From positions 207,197 to 263,975 of the forward strand of contig PKWY01000033.1 in the NCBI GenBank assembly GCA_003132205.1: DNA of 56,779 bases, written 5' to 3'. The translations under genes were made by a program, and so were the position numbers. The notes under the pieces are model-generated. The model ran no database searches, was not told where the DNA came from, and saw only the letters and a program-made list of their open reading frames with translations. Shown here piece after piece: positions 44,446 to 53,139 of this stretch. The DNA comes from Acidimicrobiaceae bacterium. Its GTDB lineage: Bacteria; Actinomycetota; Acidimicrobiia; Acidimicrobiales; RAAP-2. Positions within the stretch are counted from its first letter, which is position 1; each line of letters starts with the position of its first letter.

Positions 44446-44907
44446 CTACTCGACTTCGCAGATCATCTCGATCTCCACGGCGATATCGAATGGAAGCTCA
44501 GCCATCCCGACGGCCGAGCGCGCGTGGCTACCGATCTCCTTGCCGAAGATATCGACAAGCACGTCCGAGCAACCATCGATGACCTGGGGGGTCTGATTGA
44601 AACCTGGCGCGCAGTTCACCATTCCGAGGACCTTGACAATGCGCGTCACGCGGTCGAGCGAACCAAGCTCGCGTCGAATCGTGTGCAGCAAATTGAGGGC
44701 CGCCAGTCGCGCCGCGTCGCGCGCCTCTTCAAGAGTGAGGTCGGCGCCAACCTTCCCGACCCTCATGGTCCCGTCAAGGTCGTAGGGGCCGTGACCGGCG
44801 AGGAAGAGCAGCCGTCCCGCCCGCACCGCCATCACGTAATTGGCCACGGGCACAGACGCCTCGGGAAGGATGATTCCCAGTTCGATGATGCGATCCTCAG
44901 CGCCCAT
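44446..44907 (-). CDS. RidA-family protein (YjgF/YER057c)
   Basis: A 153-residue Rid protein, slightly long. The core arginine region ARSAVGMAELPFDIAVEIEM is near the C-terminus, preceded by CAPGFNQTPQVIDG. RidA proteins hydrolyse reactive enamines or imines formed by PLP enzymes. AAGGA precedes the ATG; a longer in-frame start at 45054 is unlikely. Confidence 0.86.
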   Translation of the reverse strand: MGAEDRIIELGIILPEASVPVANYVMAVRAGRLLFLAGHGPYDLDGTMRVGKVGADLTLEEARDAARLAALNLLHTIRRELGSLDRVTRIVKVLGMVNCAPGFNQTPQVIDGCSDVLVDIFGKEIGSHARSAVGMAELPFDIAVEIEMICEVE

Positions 44908-44931
44908 GCCTGAACGTCCTTTTGCGTCAAT

Positions 44932-44954
44932 TTTCAACAAGATACATGTTGAAA
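44932..44954. promoter_or_regulatory. Inverted repeat in RidA upstream region
   Basis: TTTCAACA and TGTTGAAA form perfect 8-bp arms around a 7-nt spacer in the gap between the divergent RidA and amidase-partner genes. It looks like a dimeric regulator site; the regulator is unknown. Confidence 0.5.
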
Positions 44955-45082
44955 TGGAGGCGAGGGCTTGAACTCGGCAAATATGGCTTCTTTCCTCACG
45001 CGGGCATGCGATGTGGATAGCATCGAACTGAAGTGGAAGGGTGGAAGTTATCACTCATTGCACGAAAGCGAGAACCGGTTCG

Positions 45083-45274
45083 ATGAGTGAATTCGAAGAG
45101 TGGGCTAGAGCCACCTATCGCCAGTCAAGCATCGAAGTTGACCCCAGCGACCTCGCCCTCATCGAACTCATCTACGCCGGCACGATCCATCAGCTCGAGG
45201 CCCTCGACCACATCGATTTGGAGAAGTTCCCCGCAGTCGGGATCGATTTGCGTCACGCGCCCAAGCCATCATGA
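45083..45274 (+). CDS. Small amidase partner (GatC/AtzG-like)
   Basis: A 63-residue acidic protein. It has a helical first half (SDLALIELIYAGTIHQLEAL) and the ending DLEKFPAVGIDLRHAPKPS, which fits the amidase-binding small subunits (AtzG or GatC pattern). It overlaps the amidase start by 4 nt (ATGA). I infer that it binds and stabilises the amidase. An upstream GTG at 45041 is possible. Confidence 0.65.
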   Translation: MSEFEEWARATYRQSSIEVDPSDLALIELIYAGTIHQLEALDHIDLEKFPAVGIDLRHAPKPS

Positions 45275-46590
45275 GTCATCCCCAGGACTGGACCCTTCGC
45301 CAACAAGCTGAAGCCGTGAGGCGAGGCGACCTGAGCGCCCGCGAGCTCTTGGACGCGACGATTGCGCGCATAATCGAGCGCGACGCGTCTATAAATTCGA
45401 CACCGGTCATCTTCGAAGCGACCAGTCGTGAGGAACTGAATCCGGTCCCGCCGGGCCCGCTGCACGGGGTGCCGATAACGGTGAAGGACATGTTCGCCCT
45501 GCCGTGGCGGGCGGCACGAAACGGCACCTCCTTCGATCTCATTCCCGCGAGCGCCTCGGGCCCTTACCGCAACCTGCGTGACTCGGGCGTCGTCATCGTG
45601 GGCATCGCCAACCAGCACGAACTGGGGATTGGAACGACGGGAACCGAGTCCGCGTACGGACGCATGGGCAATCCTTGGAACCCGGGGCACTGCGCGGGAG
45701 GTTCCTCCGGCGGCAGCGCCGCCGCGGTATCGGCGCGACTGGTAGCGGGAAGTCTCGGTAGCGACAGCGGCGGATCCACCAGGCTCCCCGCCTCCTACTG
45801 CGGCGTGGTTGGCCTCAAGTTGACCTACGGCGCCGTGCCGTACGACGGGTACTTCGGAGCTGCGACCACGTTCAGCGCGCCGGGCGTTCTCGCCCGAGAT
45901 GGTGGGGACGCGAGAATGCTCGCCGCCGCACTCCTGCAGCGCCCGCTTCCCCAGCAAAGCGGGAGCGGACTTCGCGTGGGCATCATCCGTGACCCGTTCT
46001 GGAGCGACGTCGACCCAGAAGTCACGTCAGCCGGTGAAAAGGCGCTGGGCGCCGCCGGTTGGCACGTCCATGAAGTTCGTCTCGAGCATCTCGAACTCGC
46101 CGGCGCCGCGTTTCTCAGTCGTTTGATCGCCGAAACCGGGGTGCCACCGAATGACCTGCTCGCCACTCTCAGCCGGCCCACCAGGTCACTGCTCCTCGCG
46201 GGAATGCTCGCTCCCGCGCGATTCATCCCGCGGGCCGATCGCGTTCGCGCCGCGGTGCGTGAATCGCTCGCCAAGGCCTTCCAGTCGGCCGACTTCCTCT
46301 GCTGGCCAACGACACCGGCGCCGGCGCCCCCTCTCGACGAGCCGAGGGTGAACCTTCCGTCGGGAAGGGCGTTCGCGGATCTGTCCAACGTGCGCCAGAC
46401 CCTGCTGGCCAACCTGACGGGAGTTCCCGGAATATCAATTCCCATTGGACTTCACTCTTCCAAGCTGCCCATTGGTCTTCACCTGCTTGCTCCGTGGGGC
46501 GGAGAGGCACGACTTCTCGACGCCGCCGAGCACTTGGAACGAGTCACCGATCGCGCCTTCGTCGATCTCGTTCCGCCATTGGCTCGCTAG
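45271..46590 (+). CDS. Amidase (amidase signature family)
   Basis: A 439-residue amidase with the catalytic triad: lysine in PITVKDMFALPWR, cis-serine region AGGSSGGSAAAVS, and nucleophilic serine in GSDSGGSTRLPA. The exact amide is unknown. It is coupled to the small GatC/AtzG-like gene before it, so a two-subunit enzyme is likely. Confidence 0.9.
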   Translation: MSHPQDWTLRQQAEAVRRGDLSARELLDATIARIIERDASINSTPVIFEATSREELNPVPPGPLHGVPITVKDMFALPWRAARNGTSFDLIPASASGPYRNLRDSGVVIVGIANQHELGIGTTGTESAYGRMGNPWNPGHCAGGSSGGSAAAVSARLVAGSLGSDSGGSTRLPASYCGVVGLKLTYGAVPYDGYFGAATTFSAPGVLARDGGDARMLAAALLQRPLPQQSGSGLRVGIIRDPFWSDVDPEVTSAGEKALGAAGWHVHEVRLEHLELAGAAFLSRLIAETGVPPNDLLATLSRPTRSLLLAGMLAPARFIPRADRVRAAVRESLAKAFQSADFLCWPTTPAPAPPLDEPRVNLPSGRAFADLSNVRQTLLANLTGVPGISIPIGLHSSKLPIGLHLLAPWGGEARLLDAAEHLERVTDRAFVDLVPPLAR

Positions 46591-46694
46591 CGAGCGACGC
46601 CTCAACGGGGCCATCTCGGGTAACTGATCGGTAAGCCGCCACGTCTCGCAACCTCGCCTAAAGTGTCGATACCTTTCACAACTAGGAGACTTCC

Positions 46695-47285
46695 ATGTCA
46701 ACCGTCGCCATTCTGTCGCAGCGTCGCCCTGTACTCGCGGACCTCGTATCCAACACCCTCGTTGCGAACATCGCGCTGGTGACCGGCGCTGCCGCTCTCG
46801 TTGGCGTGCTCGCGCAGATCTCGATTCACATCCCGCATACGCCGGTTCCGATCACGGGACAGACGCTCGGTGTGCTGCTCGCCGGCTCGGTACTCGGATG
46901 GCGCCGGGCCTCGCTCGCGATGAGCCTGTACCTGGCGGCGGGTATCGCGGGAGTGCCGTGGTTCGCGAGCCACACGGGCGGTTACCCCACGGCGACGTTC
47001 GGTTATATCATCGGCTTCATCGCCGCGGGCGCCCTGACGGGCTGGCTCGCCTCGCGCGGTGCCGACCGTAACGTGATCCGCACGGTGATCTCGATGATCG
47101 CCGGCGAGTTGCTGATCTACGCGATTGGCGTTCCGTGGCTGGCCGTCGCCACCCACCAGTCGCTCCTTTGGGCCTTGCACTGGGGAATGGTCGTGTTCAT
47201 CGCCGGCGACATCATCAAGGCCGCGTTGTGCGGGGTCGCCCTTCCATCGACGTGGCGGATTGTGGAGCGCGCCACCAAGCGTTAG
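46695..47285 (+). CDS. bioY: Biotin transporter BioY
   Basis: A 196-residue membrane protein with six hydrophobic segments and the BioY signature PVPITGQTLGVLLAGSVLG then YLAAGIAGVPWFA. It takes up biotin, alone or with an ECF module; no bioMN gene is next to it. AGGAG lies just before the ATG. A terminator follows. Confidence 0.92.
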   Translation: MSTVAILSQRRPVLADLVSNTLVANIALVTGAAALVGVLAQISIHIPHTPVPITGQTLGVLLAGSVLGWRRASLAMSLYLAAGIAGVPWFASHTGGYPTATFGYIIGFIAAGALTGWLASRGADRNVIRTVISMIAGELLIYAIGVPWLAVATHQSLLWALHWGMVVFIAGDIIKAALCGVALPSTWRIVERATKR

Positions 47286-47297
47286 AGAGCCTCCGAG

Positions 47298-47331
47298 GAG
47301 AAAACGCCAGCCTCGCGGCTGGCGTTTTCTC
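47298..47331. terminator. Bidirectional hairpin after bioY
   Basis: GAGAAAACGCCAGCC and its perfect complement form a 15-bp stem with a 4-nt TCGC loop, followed by T-rich bases. Placed between the convergent bioY and enoyl-CoA hydratase genes, it can end both. Confidence 0.85.
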
Positions 47332-47995
47332 ATTTGCGCGAGTAACCGAGGAGTCCCGCCTCGGCCCCGTGGATGAGGCGCTTATGGATCCCGAGGACCT
47401 TCCGGTTCAGCGTCGCGTACTTGTCGGCGACGCCAACGGCGTGGCTGAGGACCTCGTCCTCGTTCGCCACGGCTTCGACGATGCCGTGGCCGCGGGCGTC
47501 CTGGCCGGAGAAACGATGAGCCGTGGTGGCGGCGATGATCGCCGTGGCACGGGGCAGGCGGTTGTCGAGAATCGACCAGAGCTGCTTGTCGAGCGGGAGC
47601 CCGATCTCAACTTCGTTCATGCACCAGAAACCGCGGTCGGCCCGCATTACGCGATAGTCGAACGCGCACGAGATGAGCGCGCCGCCGGCGAAGGTGTGGC
47701 CGTTCAGCGCGGCGACGGTGTAGGCGGGATAGACCAGCAGCCGACCGATCAGTCGATTGAGTTCCCCGATTGACGAACTGTACAGAGATGCGTCGTCACC
47801 GAAGCGTTCGAGGTCGAGGCCGTTGCAGAAGAACTTCCCACGTCCAGTGAGCACGATGGCGAGGGGACCCTTGATCGTGTCGAGCTCGTCGAGGATCTCG
47901 TGAAGGCGCCCGAGCGAGTCAAGGTTGATCCGATTCTCCCCCTCGTTCCAGGTGATGATCGCTACCGGGTCCTCTTGCGTGACTGAAATGTCCAT
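47330..47995 (-). CDS. Enoyl-CoA hydratase/isomerase family protein
   Basis: A 221-residue crotonase-fold protein. The oxyanion region LNGHTFAGGALISCAFDYRVM, FFCNGLDLERF and NEVEIGLPL point to an enoyl-CoA hydratase/isomerase, close to delta3,delta2-enoyl-CoA isomerases by eye. It acts in fatty acid breakdown. Leaderless start. It is convergent with bioY and divergent from aminopeptidase P. Confidence 0.88.
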   Translation of the reverse strand: MDISVTQEDPVAIITWNEGENRINLDSLGRLHEILDELDTIKGPLAIVLTGRGKFFCNGLDLERFGDDASLYSSSIGELNRLIGRLLVYPAYTVAALNGHTFAGGALISCAFDYRVMRADRGFWCMNEVEIGLPLDKQLWSILDNRLPRATAIIAATTAHRFSGQDARGHGIVEAVANEDEVLSHAVGVADKYATLNRKVLGIHKRLIHGAEAGLLGYSRK

Positions 47996-48001
47996 ATTCG
48001 G

Positions 48002-48007
48002 AGCATA
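48002..48007 (-). promoter_or_regulatory. -10 box of leaderless enoyl-CoA hydratase gene
   Basis: TATGCT on the minus strand, 6 nt before the ATG at 47995, with no ribosome site. Confidence 0.6.
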
Positions 48008-48030
48008 CGGCGGCCCAGAAAATGCCCGAG

Positions 48031-48036
48031 TAAGTT
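48031..48036 (+). promoter_or_regulatory. -10 box of leaderless aminopeptidase P gene
   Basis: TAAGTT, 7 nt before the GTG at 48044. Confidence 0.55.
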
Positions 48037-48043
48037 AGCCACT

Positions 48044-49537
48044 GTGAGCGACACCAACCAAGCAATTCCCGAACCCGACGTCTCGGCGGAGAACCCGATC
48101 TCCGAACACTGGGTCTGGGTTGGGCCCCATCGTCCGCCGTGTCCGCGCGTCCTCTTCGAGCACATGACGGCCAACTGGGACGTCGCCGGCGTCAGCGGCG
48201 ACGTCCATCCAGCGAGCGCGTTCAGCGCCGCTCGAAGGAAGAGGCTCGGCGAGCACTTCACCGGCAAGACATTGGTCATCCCGACCGGGAACCCCAAGGT
48301 CCGGGCCAACGACACCGACTACCGATTCCGCGCGGGCACCGACTTCTTCTACCTGACCGGCTGCTCCGAGCCCGACGCCGTGCTGGTGATCGCCCCGAGC
48401 GCCGCGGGACCGCGATCGACGCTCTACGTGCCCCCGCGCCGCGACCACCACACCCACGAATTCTTCACCGACGCCCGCTACGGCGAACTCTGGGTCGGGC
48501 CGCGCCGCGGCGTCGACGAGGCGAGCGCCTACTACGAGATCGAGTCCGCGCCGCTCGAGTGCCTGGAGAAGGACCTGACCTCGCTCGCCGCCACCGAGGT
48601 GCTGACCCTCCGCGGCTTTGACGCGAAGGTCGACTCGTTGATCACCGCGAGCGCCGACGACGAGCAGATCGCCGTTGTCCTGAGCGAGCACCGCCTCGTG
48701 AAGGACGAGTTCGAGATCGCCCAGCTGCAGGTCGCCATTGCGTACACCGTCAAGGGCTTCGAGGACGTGGTTCGAGCGCTCCCGAACGCCGAAGGCCGCG
48801 GCGAGCGCGTCATCGAGGGCATCTTCAATCTCCGAGCCCGCGTCGAGGGCAACGACGTTGGCTACGACACCATCGCGGCGAGCGGATCGCACGCGACGAT
48901 CCTGCATTGGACGAGGAATGACGGAGCGGTCCGACGCGGCGACATGCTGCTGCTCGACGCCGGCGTCGAATGCCAGAACCTCTACACCGCCGACGTCACG
49001 CGCACCATGCCGGTCAACGGCACGTTTTCTCCCGCCCAGCGACGCATCTACGAGTTGGTCCTTCGCGCCCAAGTGGCGGGCATCGCCGCGGTGAAGCCGG
49101 GAGTCGCGTTCATGGCCGCGAACGACGCCGCCATGAAGGTCCTCGCCGAGGGATTGCACGAGCTGGGCATCTTGAAAGAGGACCCCGAGACGGCGCTGCG
49201 ACGCGACCGCCAACTGCATCGCCGCTACACCCTGCACGGGGTCAGCCACATGCTCGGCATCGACGTGCACGACTGCGCGAACGCCCGCAACGAGCACTAC
49301 CTGGGCGATCTCCACGAGGGTTACGTGCTCACCGTGGAGCCGGGTCTCTACTTCCAGGCGAACGACCTCACGGTTCCCGAGGAGTACCGGGGTATCGGCG
49401 TACGAATCGAGGACGACGTGCTCGTCACCGCTACCGGCTCGAAGAACCTCTCATCCGCGCTTCCGCGCGAACCGAACGACGTCGAGGCGTGGATGGCCGG
49501 ACTCTGGTCACGCGGACCAGTCAACCTCGGCCTGTAA
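48044..49537 (+). CDS. Aminopeptidase P family metallopeptidase (M24B)
   Basis: A 497-residue peptidase: an N-terminal creatinase-like domain (FRAGTDFFYLTGCSEPDAV), then the pita-bread domain with metal ligands in LLLDAGVECQNLYTADVTRT, HGVSHMLGIDVHD, TVEPGLYF and GVRIEDDVLVT. It removes N-terminal residues before proline. Leaderless GTG start. Confidence 0.93.
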   Translation: MSDTNQAIPEPDVSAENPISEHWVWVGPHRPPCPRVLFEHMTANWDVAGVSGDVHPASAFSAARRKRLGEHFTGKTLVIPTGNPKVRANDTDYRFRAGTDFFYLTGCSEPDAVLVIAPSAAGPRSTLYVPPRRDHHTHEFFTDARYGELWVGPRRGVDEASAYYEIESAPLECLEKDLTSLAATEVLTLRGFDAKVDSLITASADDEQIAVVLSEHRLVKDEFEIAQLQVAIAYTVKGFEDVVRALPNAEGRGERVIEGIFNLRARVEGNDVGYDTIAASGSHATILHWTRNDGAVRRGDMLLLDAGVECQNLYTADVTRTMPVNGTFSPAQRRIYELVLRAQVAGIAAVKPGVAFMAANDAAMKVLAEGLHELGILKEDPETALRRDRQLHRRYTLHGVSHMLGIDVHDCANARNEHYLGDLHEGYVLTVEPGLYFQANDLTVPEEYRGIGVRIEDDVLVTATGSKNLSSALPREPNDVEAWMAGLWSRGPVNLGL

Positions 49538-49541
49538 CGCC

Positions 49542-50747
49542 TCAAGCAACCATCATGGGAATGTGGCGAGGTCCTCGGACCTGACCCTGCGCCCACGTAA
49601 CGTCGCTTGAGTCATCGATCTGGAACTTCGGGTACCGCTTGATGAACTCCTCCAGTGCGATCCGAAGCTCCAGGCGCGCCAGGTTGGACCCCGCGCAACG
49701 ATGAATCCCGAGACCGAAGGCGGCGTGACGGTTGACGGCGCGGTCGATGATGAACTTGTCCGCATCCTCGAATGCCGCCGGGTCGCGGTTGGCGGCGGGA
49801 AAGCCCAGAAGGATCCAGTCGTCCTTCTTCATCGGACAGCCGGCGTACTCCATGTCCTCCTTCACCATTCGCGCCATCGTGACCGGCGCGTAGAAGCGCA
49901 GGAACTCCTCGACGGCGAGGGCCATTAGGTCGGGCTCGTTCACCAGGCGCGCCAGGTCGCCGGGGTGGGTCGCCAGGTGCCAGAGCGACGATCCAATGGC
50001 GGACCACGTGGTGTCGATGCCGGCGACGAGGATGAGCACCATCGATCCGCGCACGTGCTCGGGCGCCAACTTCTGGCCGTTCACCTCGACGTTCAACAGG
50101 TAACTCGTCAGGTCGTCGCGAGGGTTCTGGATGTGATCCTCGATCTGCACGGTGAAGTACTCGGCCATGGGCTCGAACAGCGGCGCGCGCACCTCGGGCT
50201 CGAGATCGATGAGGTCGAGCACGACGTGGACGAACTCGCGGAACTGGTCTCCGTCCTCTGGAGGAAAGCCCAGCATGTGCGAGATCACCCCCGGCGGGAT
50301 GAACTGTGCGTACTCGATGCCCGCGTCAATGAACTCCCGGCCCTTCAGCCCGTCGAGGTGCTGGCGGCAGAGTGCCCGGATCTGCGGCTCGAGCGCGTTG
50401 ATCGGACCAGGAGCGAACGCGGGCAGGAGGAGTCGACGGGCGATCTGGTGGAAAGGCGGGTCCGACGTGATGGGCGGCGCGCCACCGATTGGCGCGGGTG
50501 GCGCGAACTCGGGGTACTTGTTCTTCGAGACGACGACCTGACGGCTGGTGAAGTGCTCGGTATCGTTCGCGATCGCCGACACGACCTCGTGGGTCGTCGG
50601 GAACCAGCCGCCGCCGTAACGCTCGGTGTGTGCCACCGGGCAGCGTTCTCGAAGGTCTTCCCAGATTGGATACGGGTTATTGACCCACTTGGGATCGGTG
50701 TGATCCCAGTCGGTCGCAAAATCAAGCACCGATTCCTTGTCAGCCAT
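49542..50747 (-). CDS. Cytochrome P450 (second of tandem pair)
   Basis: A 401-residue P450. The oxygen-binding helix AGIDTTWSAIGSS, the ExxR motif in VEEFLRFYAPV and the haem loop FGLGIHRCAGSNLARLELRI are present. The cysteine in FGLGIHRCAG ligates haem. It is highly similar to the P450 encoded just upstream (both start DFATDWDHTDP). Its substrate is unknown; a hydrophobic compound such as a steroid, terpene or fatty acid is typical. GGGGGAG lies upstream. Confidence 0.9.
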   Translation of the reverse strand: MADKESVLDFATDWDHTDPKWVNNPYPIWEDLRERCPVAHTERYGGGWFPTTHEVVSAIANDTEHFTSRQVVVSKNKYPEFAPPAPIGGAPPITSDPPFHQIARRLLLPAFAPGPINALEPQIRALCRQHLDGLKGREFIDAGIEYAQFIPPGVISHMLGFPPEDGDQFREFVHVVLDLIDLEPEVRAPLFEPMAEYFTVQIEDHIQNPRDDLTSYLLNVEVNGQKLAPEHVRGSMVLILVAGIDTTWSAIGSSLWHLATHPGDLARLVNEPDLMALAVEEFLRFYAPVTMARMVKEDMEYAGCPMKKDDWILLGFPAANRDPAAFEDADKFIIDRAVNRHAAFGLGIHRCAGSNLARLELRIALEEFIKRYPKFQIDDSSDVTWAQGQVRGPRHIPMMVA

Positions 50748-50791
50748 TTGCTCCCCCTGGCTAATGACCCGCCGAACTTCAGCGTGACTGT

Positions 50792-52006
50792 CTACTTGAG
50801 AATACGAAATGGCAGGTTACGCGCCCCACGGACTTGTCCGGCCGCCCACGTCACGGCCGCGGGGTCGGCGAGCTCGAAGCGAGGGTACCGCTTGATGAAC
50901 TCCTCGATTGCGATCCGAAGCTCCAGGCGCGCCAGGTTGGACCCCGCGCAACGGTGGATCCCGAGCCCGAAGGCCACGTGTCGGTTCTCCGCACGGTCGA
51001 TGATGAACTTGTCCGCGTCGGGAAAGACCGCGGGGTCACGGTTCGCCGCGGGAAAGCCGAGGAGGATCCAGTCGTCCTTCTTCATGGGACAGCCCAGGAA
51101 CTCCATGTCCTCCTTCACGAGGCGCGCCATCGTGACCGGAGCGTAGAAGCGCAGGAACTCCTCGATCGCGACCGGCATGAGGTCGGGCTCGTTCACCAGA
51201 CGCGCGAGGTCCTCGGCGTGCGTCGACAGGTGCCACAGCGATGAGGTGATGGCCGACCACGTGGTGTCGATGCCCGCGATCAGCGTCAGTAGCATCGTGC
51301 CAAAGACGTGCTCGAGCGGCAACTTCTGGCCGCCGATCTCGGCGTTCAGCAGGTACGTGGTCAGGTCGTCGCGGGGGTTCTCCTGATGCTCTTCGATCTG
51401 CTTGGTGAAGTACTCCTCGATGGGCGCGAACTCCTCGATCCGCTCCTCCTGGGGGTGATCGACGCCTTCGAGAGCGATGTGCACGAACTCACGGAACAGG
51501 TCCTCGTCGGCTTCGGGGAAACCCAGCATCTGGCGGATCACCGCGGTCGGGATGAACTGGGCGTACTGGGCGCCCCCGTTCACCTCGTCGCTGTCGCCGA
51601 TCTTCTCGAGCAACCGTGCGCAGAGCGCGCGGATTTGCGGCTCAAGCGCGTTCACCGGCGCCGGCGCGAATGCCGGCAACACCAGTCGTCGGGCGATGGC
51701 GTGGAATGGCGGGTCCGACGAGATGGGTGGAACGAGTCCGATGGGTGCTGGCAAGTCCTCATCGGTGGGCCGGCCGTTGCCGACGACCACGGTGCGGCTG
51801 GTGAAGTGCTCGGTGTCCTTCGCCACAGCCGACACGCCGGCGTGCGTCGCGGGGAACCATCCGCCGCCGTAGCGTTCGGTGTGTGCAACCGGGCAGCGCT
51901 TGCGCAGGTCTTCCCAGATGGGGTACGGGTCAGTGACCCACTGGGGGTCGGTGTGGTCCCAGTCGGTGGCGAAGTCCTTGACGAGAGGTTTGTCGGTCAT
52001 GGTCAT
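50792..52006 (-). CDS. Cytochrome P450 (first of tandem pair)
   Basis: A 404-residue P450, clearly a paralog of the next one: DFATDWDHTDPQWV at the start, AGIDTTWSAITSS, EEFLRFYAPVTMARLV, FGLGIHRCAGSNLARLELRI. The ATG overlaps the ferredoxin stop (ATGA), so the ferredoxin is made with this P450 and likely feeds it and the second P450 with electrons. Substrate unknown. Confidence 0.9.
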   Translation of the reverse strand: MTMTDKPLVKDFATDWDHTDPQWVTDPYPIWEDLRKRCPVAHTERYGGGWFPATHAGVSAVAKDTEHFTSRTVVVGNGRPTDEDLPAPIGLVPPISSDPPFHAIARRLVLPAFAPAPVNALEPQIRALCARLLEKIGDSDEVNGGAQYAQFIPTAVIRQMLGFPEADEDLFREFVHIALEGVDHPQEERIEEFAPIEEYFTKQIEEHQENPRDDLTTYLLNAEIGGQKLPLEHVFGTMLLTLIAGIDTTWSAITSSLWHLSTHAEDLARLVNEPDLMPVAIEEFLRFYAPVTMARLVKEDMEFLGCPMKKDDWILLGFPAANRDPAVFPDADKFIIDRAENRHVAFGLGIHRCAGSNLARLELRIAIEEFIKRYPRFELADPAAVTWAAGQVRGARNLPFRILK

Positions 52007-52197
52007 TCCTCGATGAAGATGGCGTGCTCTGGGCAGTTGGACTGAGCCAGACGCGCGCTTTCGATAGTCTCATCCGCCAGATCTCCGTCACCGAGCACGA
52101 CGCCGTTTCCCAGATCATCGAATCCAAAGATGTTGGGAGCTATCGAAAAACAACGTCCCTGTCCCTGACAGAGATCAGCGTCGATTCTTACTTTCAC
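52003..52197 (-). CDS. Ferredoxin of P450 type (3Fe-4S class)
   Basis: A 64-residue ferredoxin with CQGQGRC near residues 10-16 and NCPEHAI near the C-terminus. Only three cysteines fit the cluster, which suggests a 3Fe-4S cluster as in other actinobacterial P450 partners. It passes electrons to the P450s downstream. AAGGAGGGG precedes the GTG. No ferredoxin reductase is nearby. Confidence 0.92.
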   Translation of the reverse strand: MKVRIDADLCQGQGRCFSIAPNIFGFDDLGNGVVLGDGDLADETIESARLAQSNCPEHAIFIEE

Positions 52198-52244
52198 GAC
52201 CCCTCCTTCGTGGTGTTATCGAGACCCTACTACCGAGTAACTAC

Positions 52245-53132
52245 TTAAAACACCAACGTGTGGGCCCGCCAGCCGGTGCCCGTCGCGAAGTGGGCGCCGA
52301 CCAGCCGAGCCGTCTCGTCGGCCATGGCGAGCTGGCCGACCGAGAGGGCGAAGTCGTGCCAGAAATCGGGAAATTCGCGCACCCGAATCTGCTCGAGACC
52401 GAGGACGTCGAGCCGCTTGAGGTCAGGGGCGAGTATATCGTCGCTGCCGCCGAGCACCAGAGTCGGTGGCATCTGGTCCCACGAAGCGAGCAGCGGCGAC
52501 ACCTCCGGGTTCGCCATATCGTCGCCGGCGTAGGCGTGCGCGCAGGCCGCGAGCCACTCCGGTGAGAGCAACGGGTCTCGCGCAACCAGATCGGCGTCGA
52601 GGCTGCGGTCGACGCTGAGGTCGAGCCACGGCGACAAGAGCGCCACGGATCGCACGTCGTGACGGTCGCGCTGCAGCGCGCTCGACAGGACCCCCGCGCC
52701 CGCGGAGTCGGCCAGGGCGACCACCGTTCGCCCGGCCAAGCTTCGCAGCACTGCCTCCACGTCCTCGAGGGCAGCCGGTGAGGGGTGCTCGGGCGCGAGC
52801 CGATAGTTGATCCCGATCACCTGCGCCTCCAGAGACGCCGCGAGATACGAGCACAGCGAGTAACCCATCGAGGCCGAGCCCACGCAGTAGCCGCCGCCGT
52901 GGACGTACACGATGACGCGGCTCCTCTGGTAGTTCGTCGGCGTCATGCGCACGCACGCGACACCGCCGATCGTCACGTTCTCGACGCCGACATCGAACAG
53001 CGGTCGATTGCCCATGGTCGCGGCGCGAAGGCGGGTCCTCTGTTTCGCCCATGGCACTTCGGGACGAAACACAAGCCGGCGAAGCGTGCGCAGTCCGAAG
53101 CGCTGTACGTGGGGAGGGATGCGAACGCCCAT
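52245..53132 (-). CDS. Alpha/beta hydrolase (HSL/acetyl-esterase family)
   Basis: A 295-residue hydrolase with the HSL oxyanion motif VYVHGGGYCVGSA near residue 75 and the nucleophile motif ADSAGAG. It lacks a signal peptide, so it is intracellular. It cleaves esters, for example acyl chains on steroids or lipids. The ATG at 53132 lies 7 nt after the serB stop; a longer start overlaps serB. Confidence 0.86.
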   Translation of the reverse strand: MGVRIPPHVQRFGLRTLRRLVFRPEVPWAKQRTRLRAATMGNRPLFDVGVENVTIGGVACVRMTPTNYQRSRVIVYVHGGGYCVGSASMGYSLCSYLAASLEAQVIGINYRLAPEHPSPAALEDVEAVLRSLAGRTVVALADSAGAGVLSSALQRDRHDVRSVALLSPWLDLSVDRSLDADLVARDPLLSPEWLAACAHAYAGDDMANPEVSPLLASWDQMPPTLVLGGSDDILAPDLKRLDVLGLEQIRVREFPDFWHDFALSVGQLAMADETARLVGAHFATGTGWRAHTLVF

Positions 53133-53139
53133 TGACCCG

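Noticed and set aside
48035..49315. 426-codon minus-strand frame opposite aminopeptidase P
   Set aside because: Shadow; the plus strand has all M24 metal ligands.
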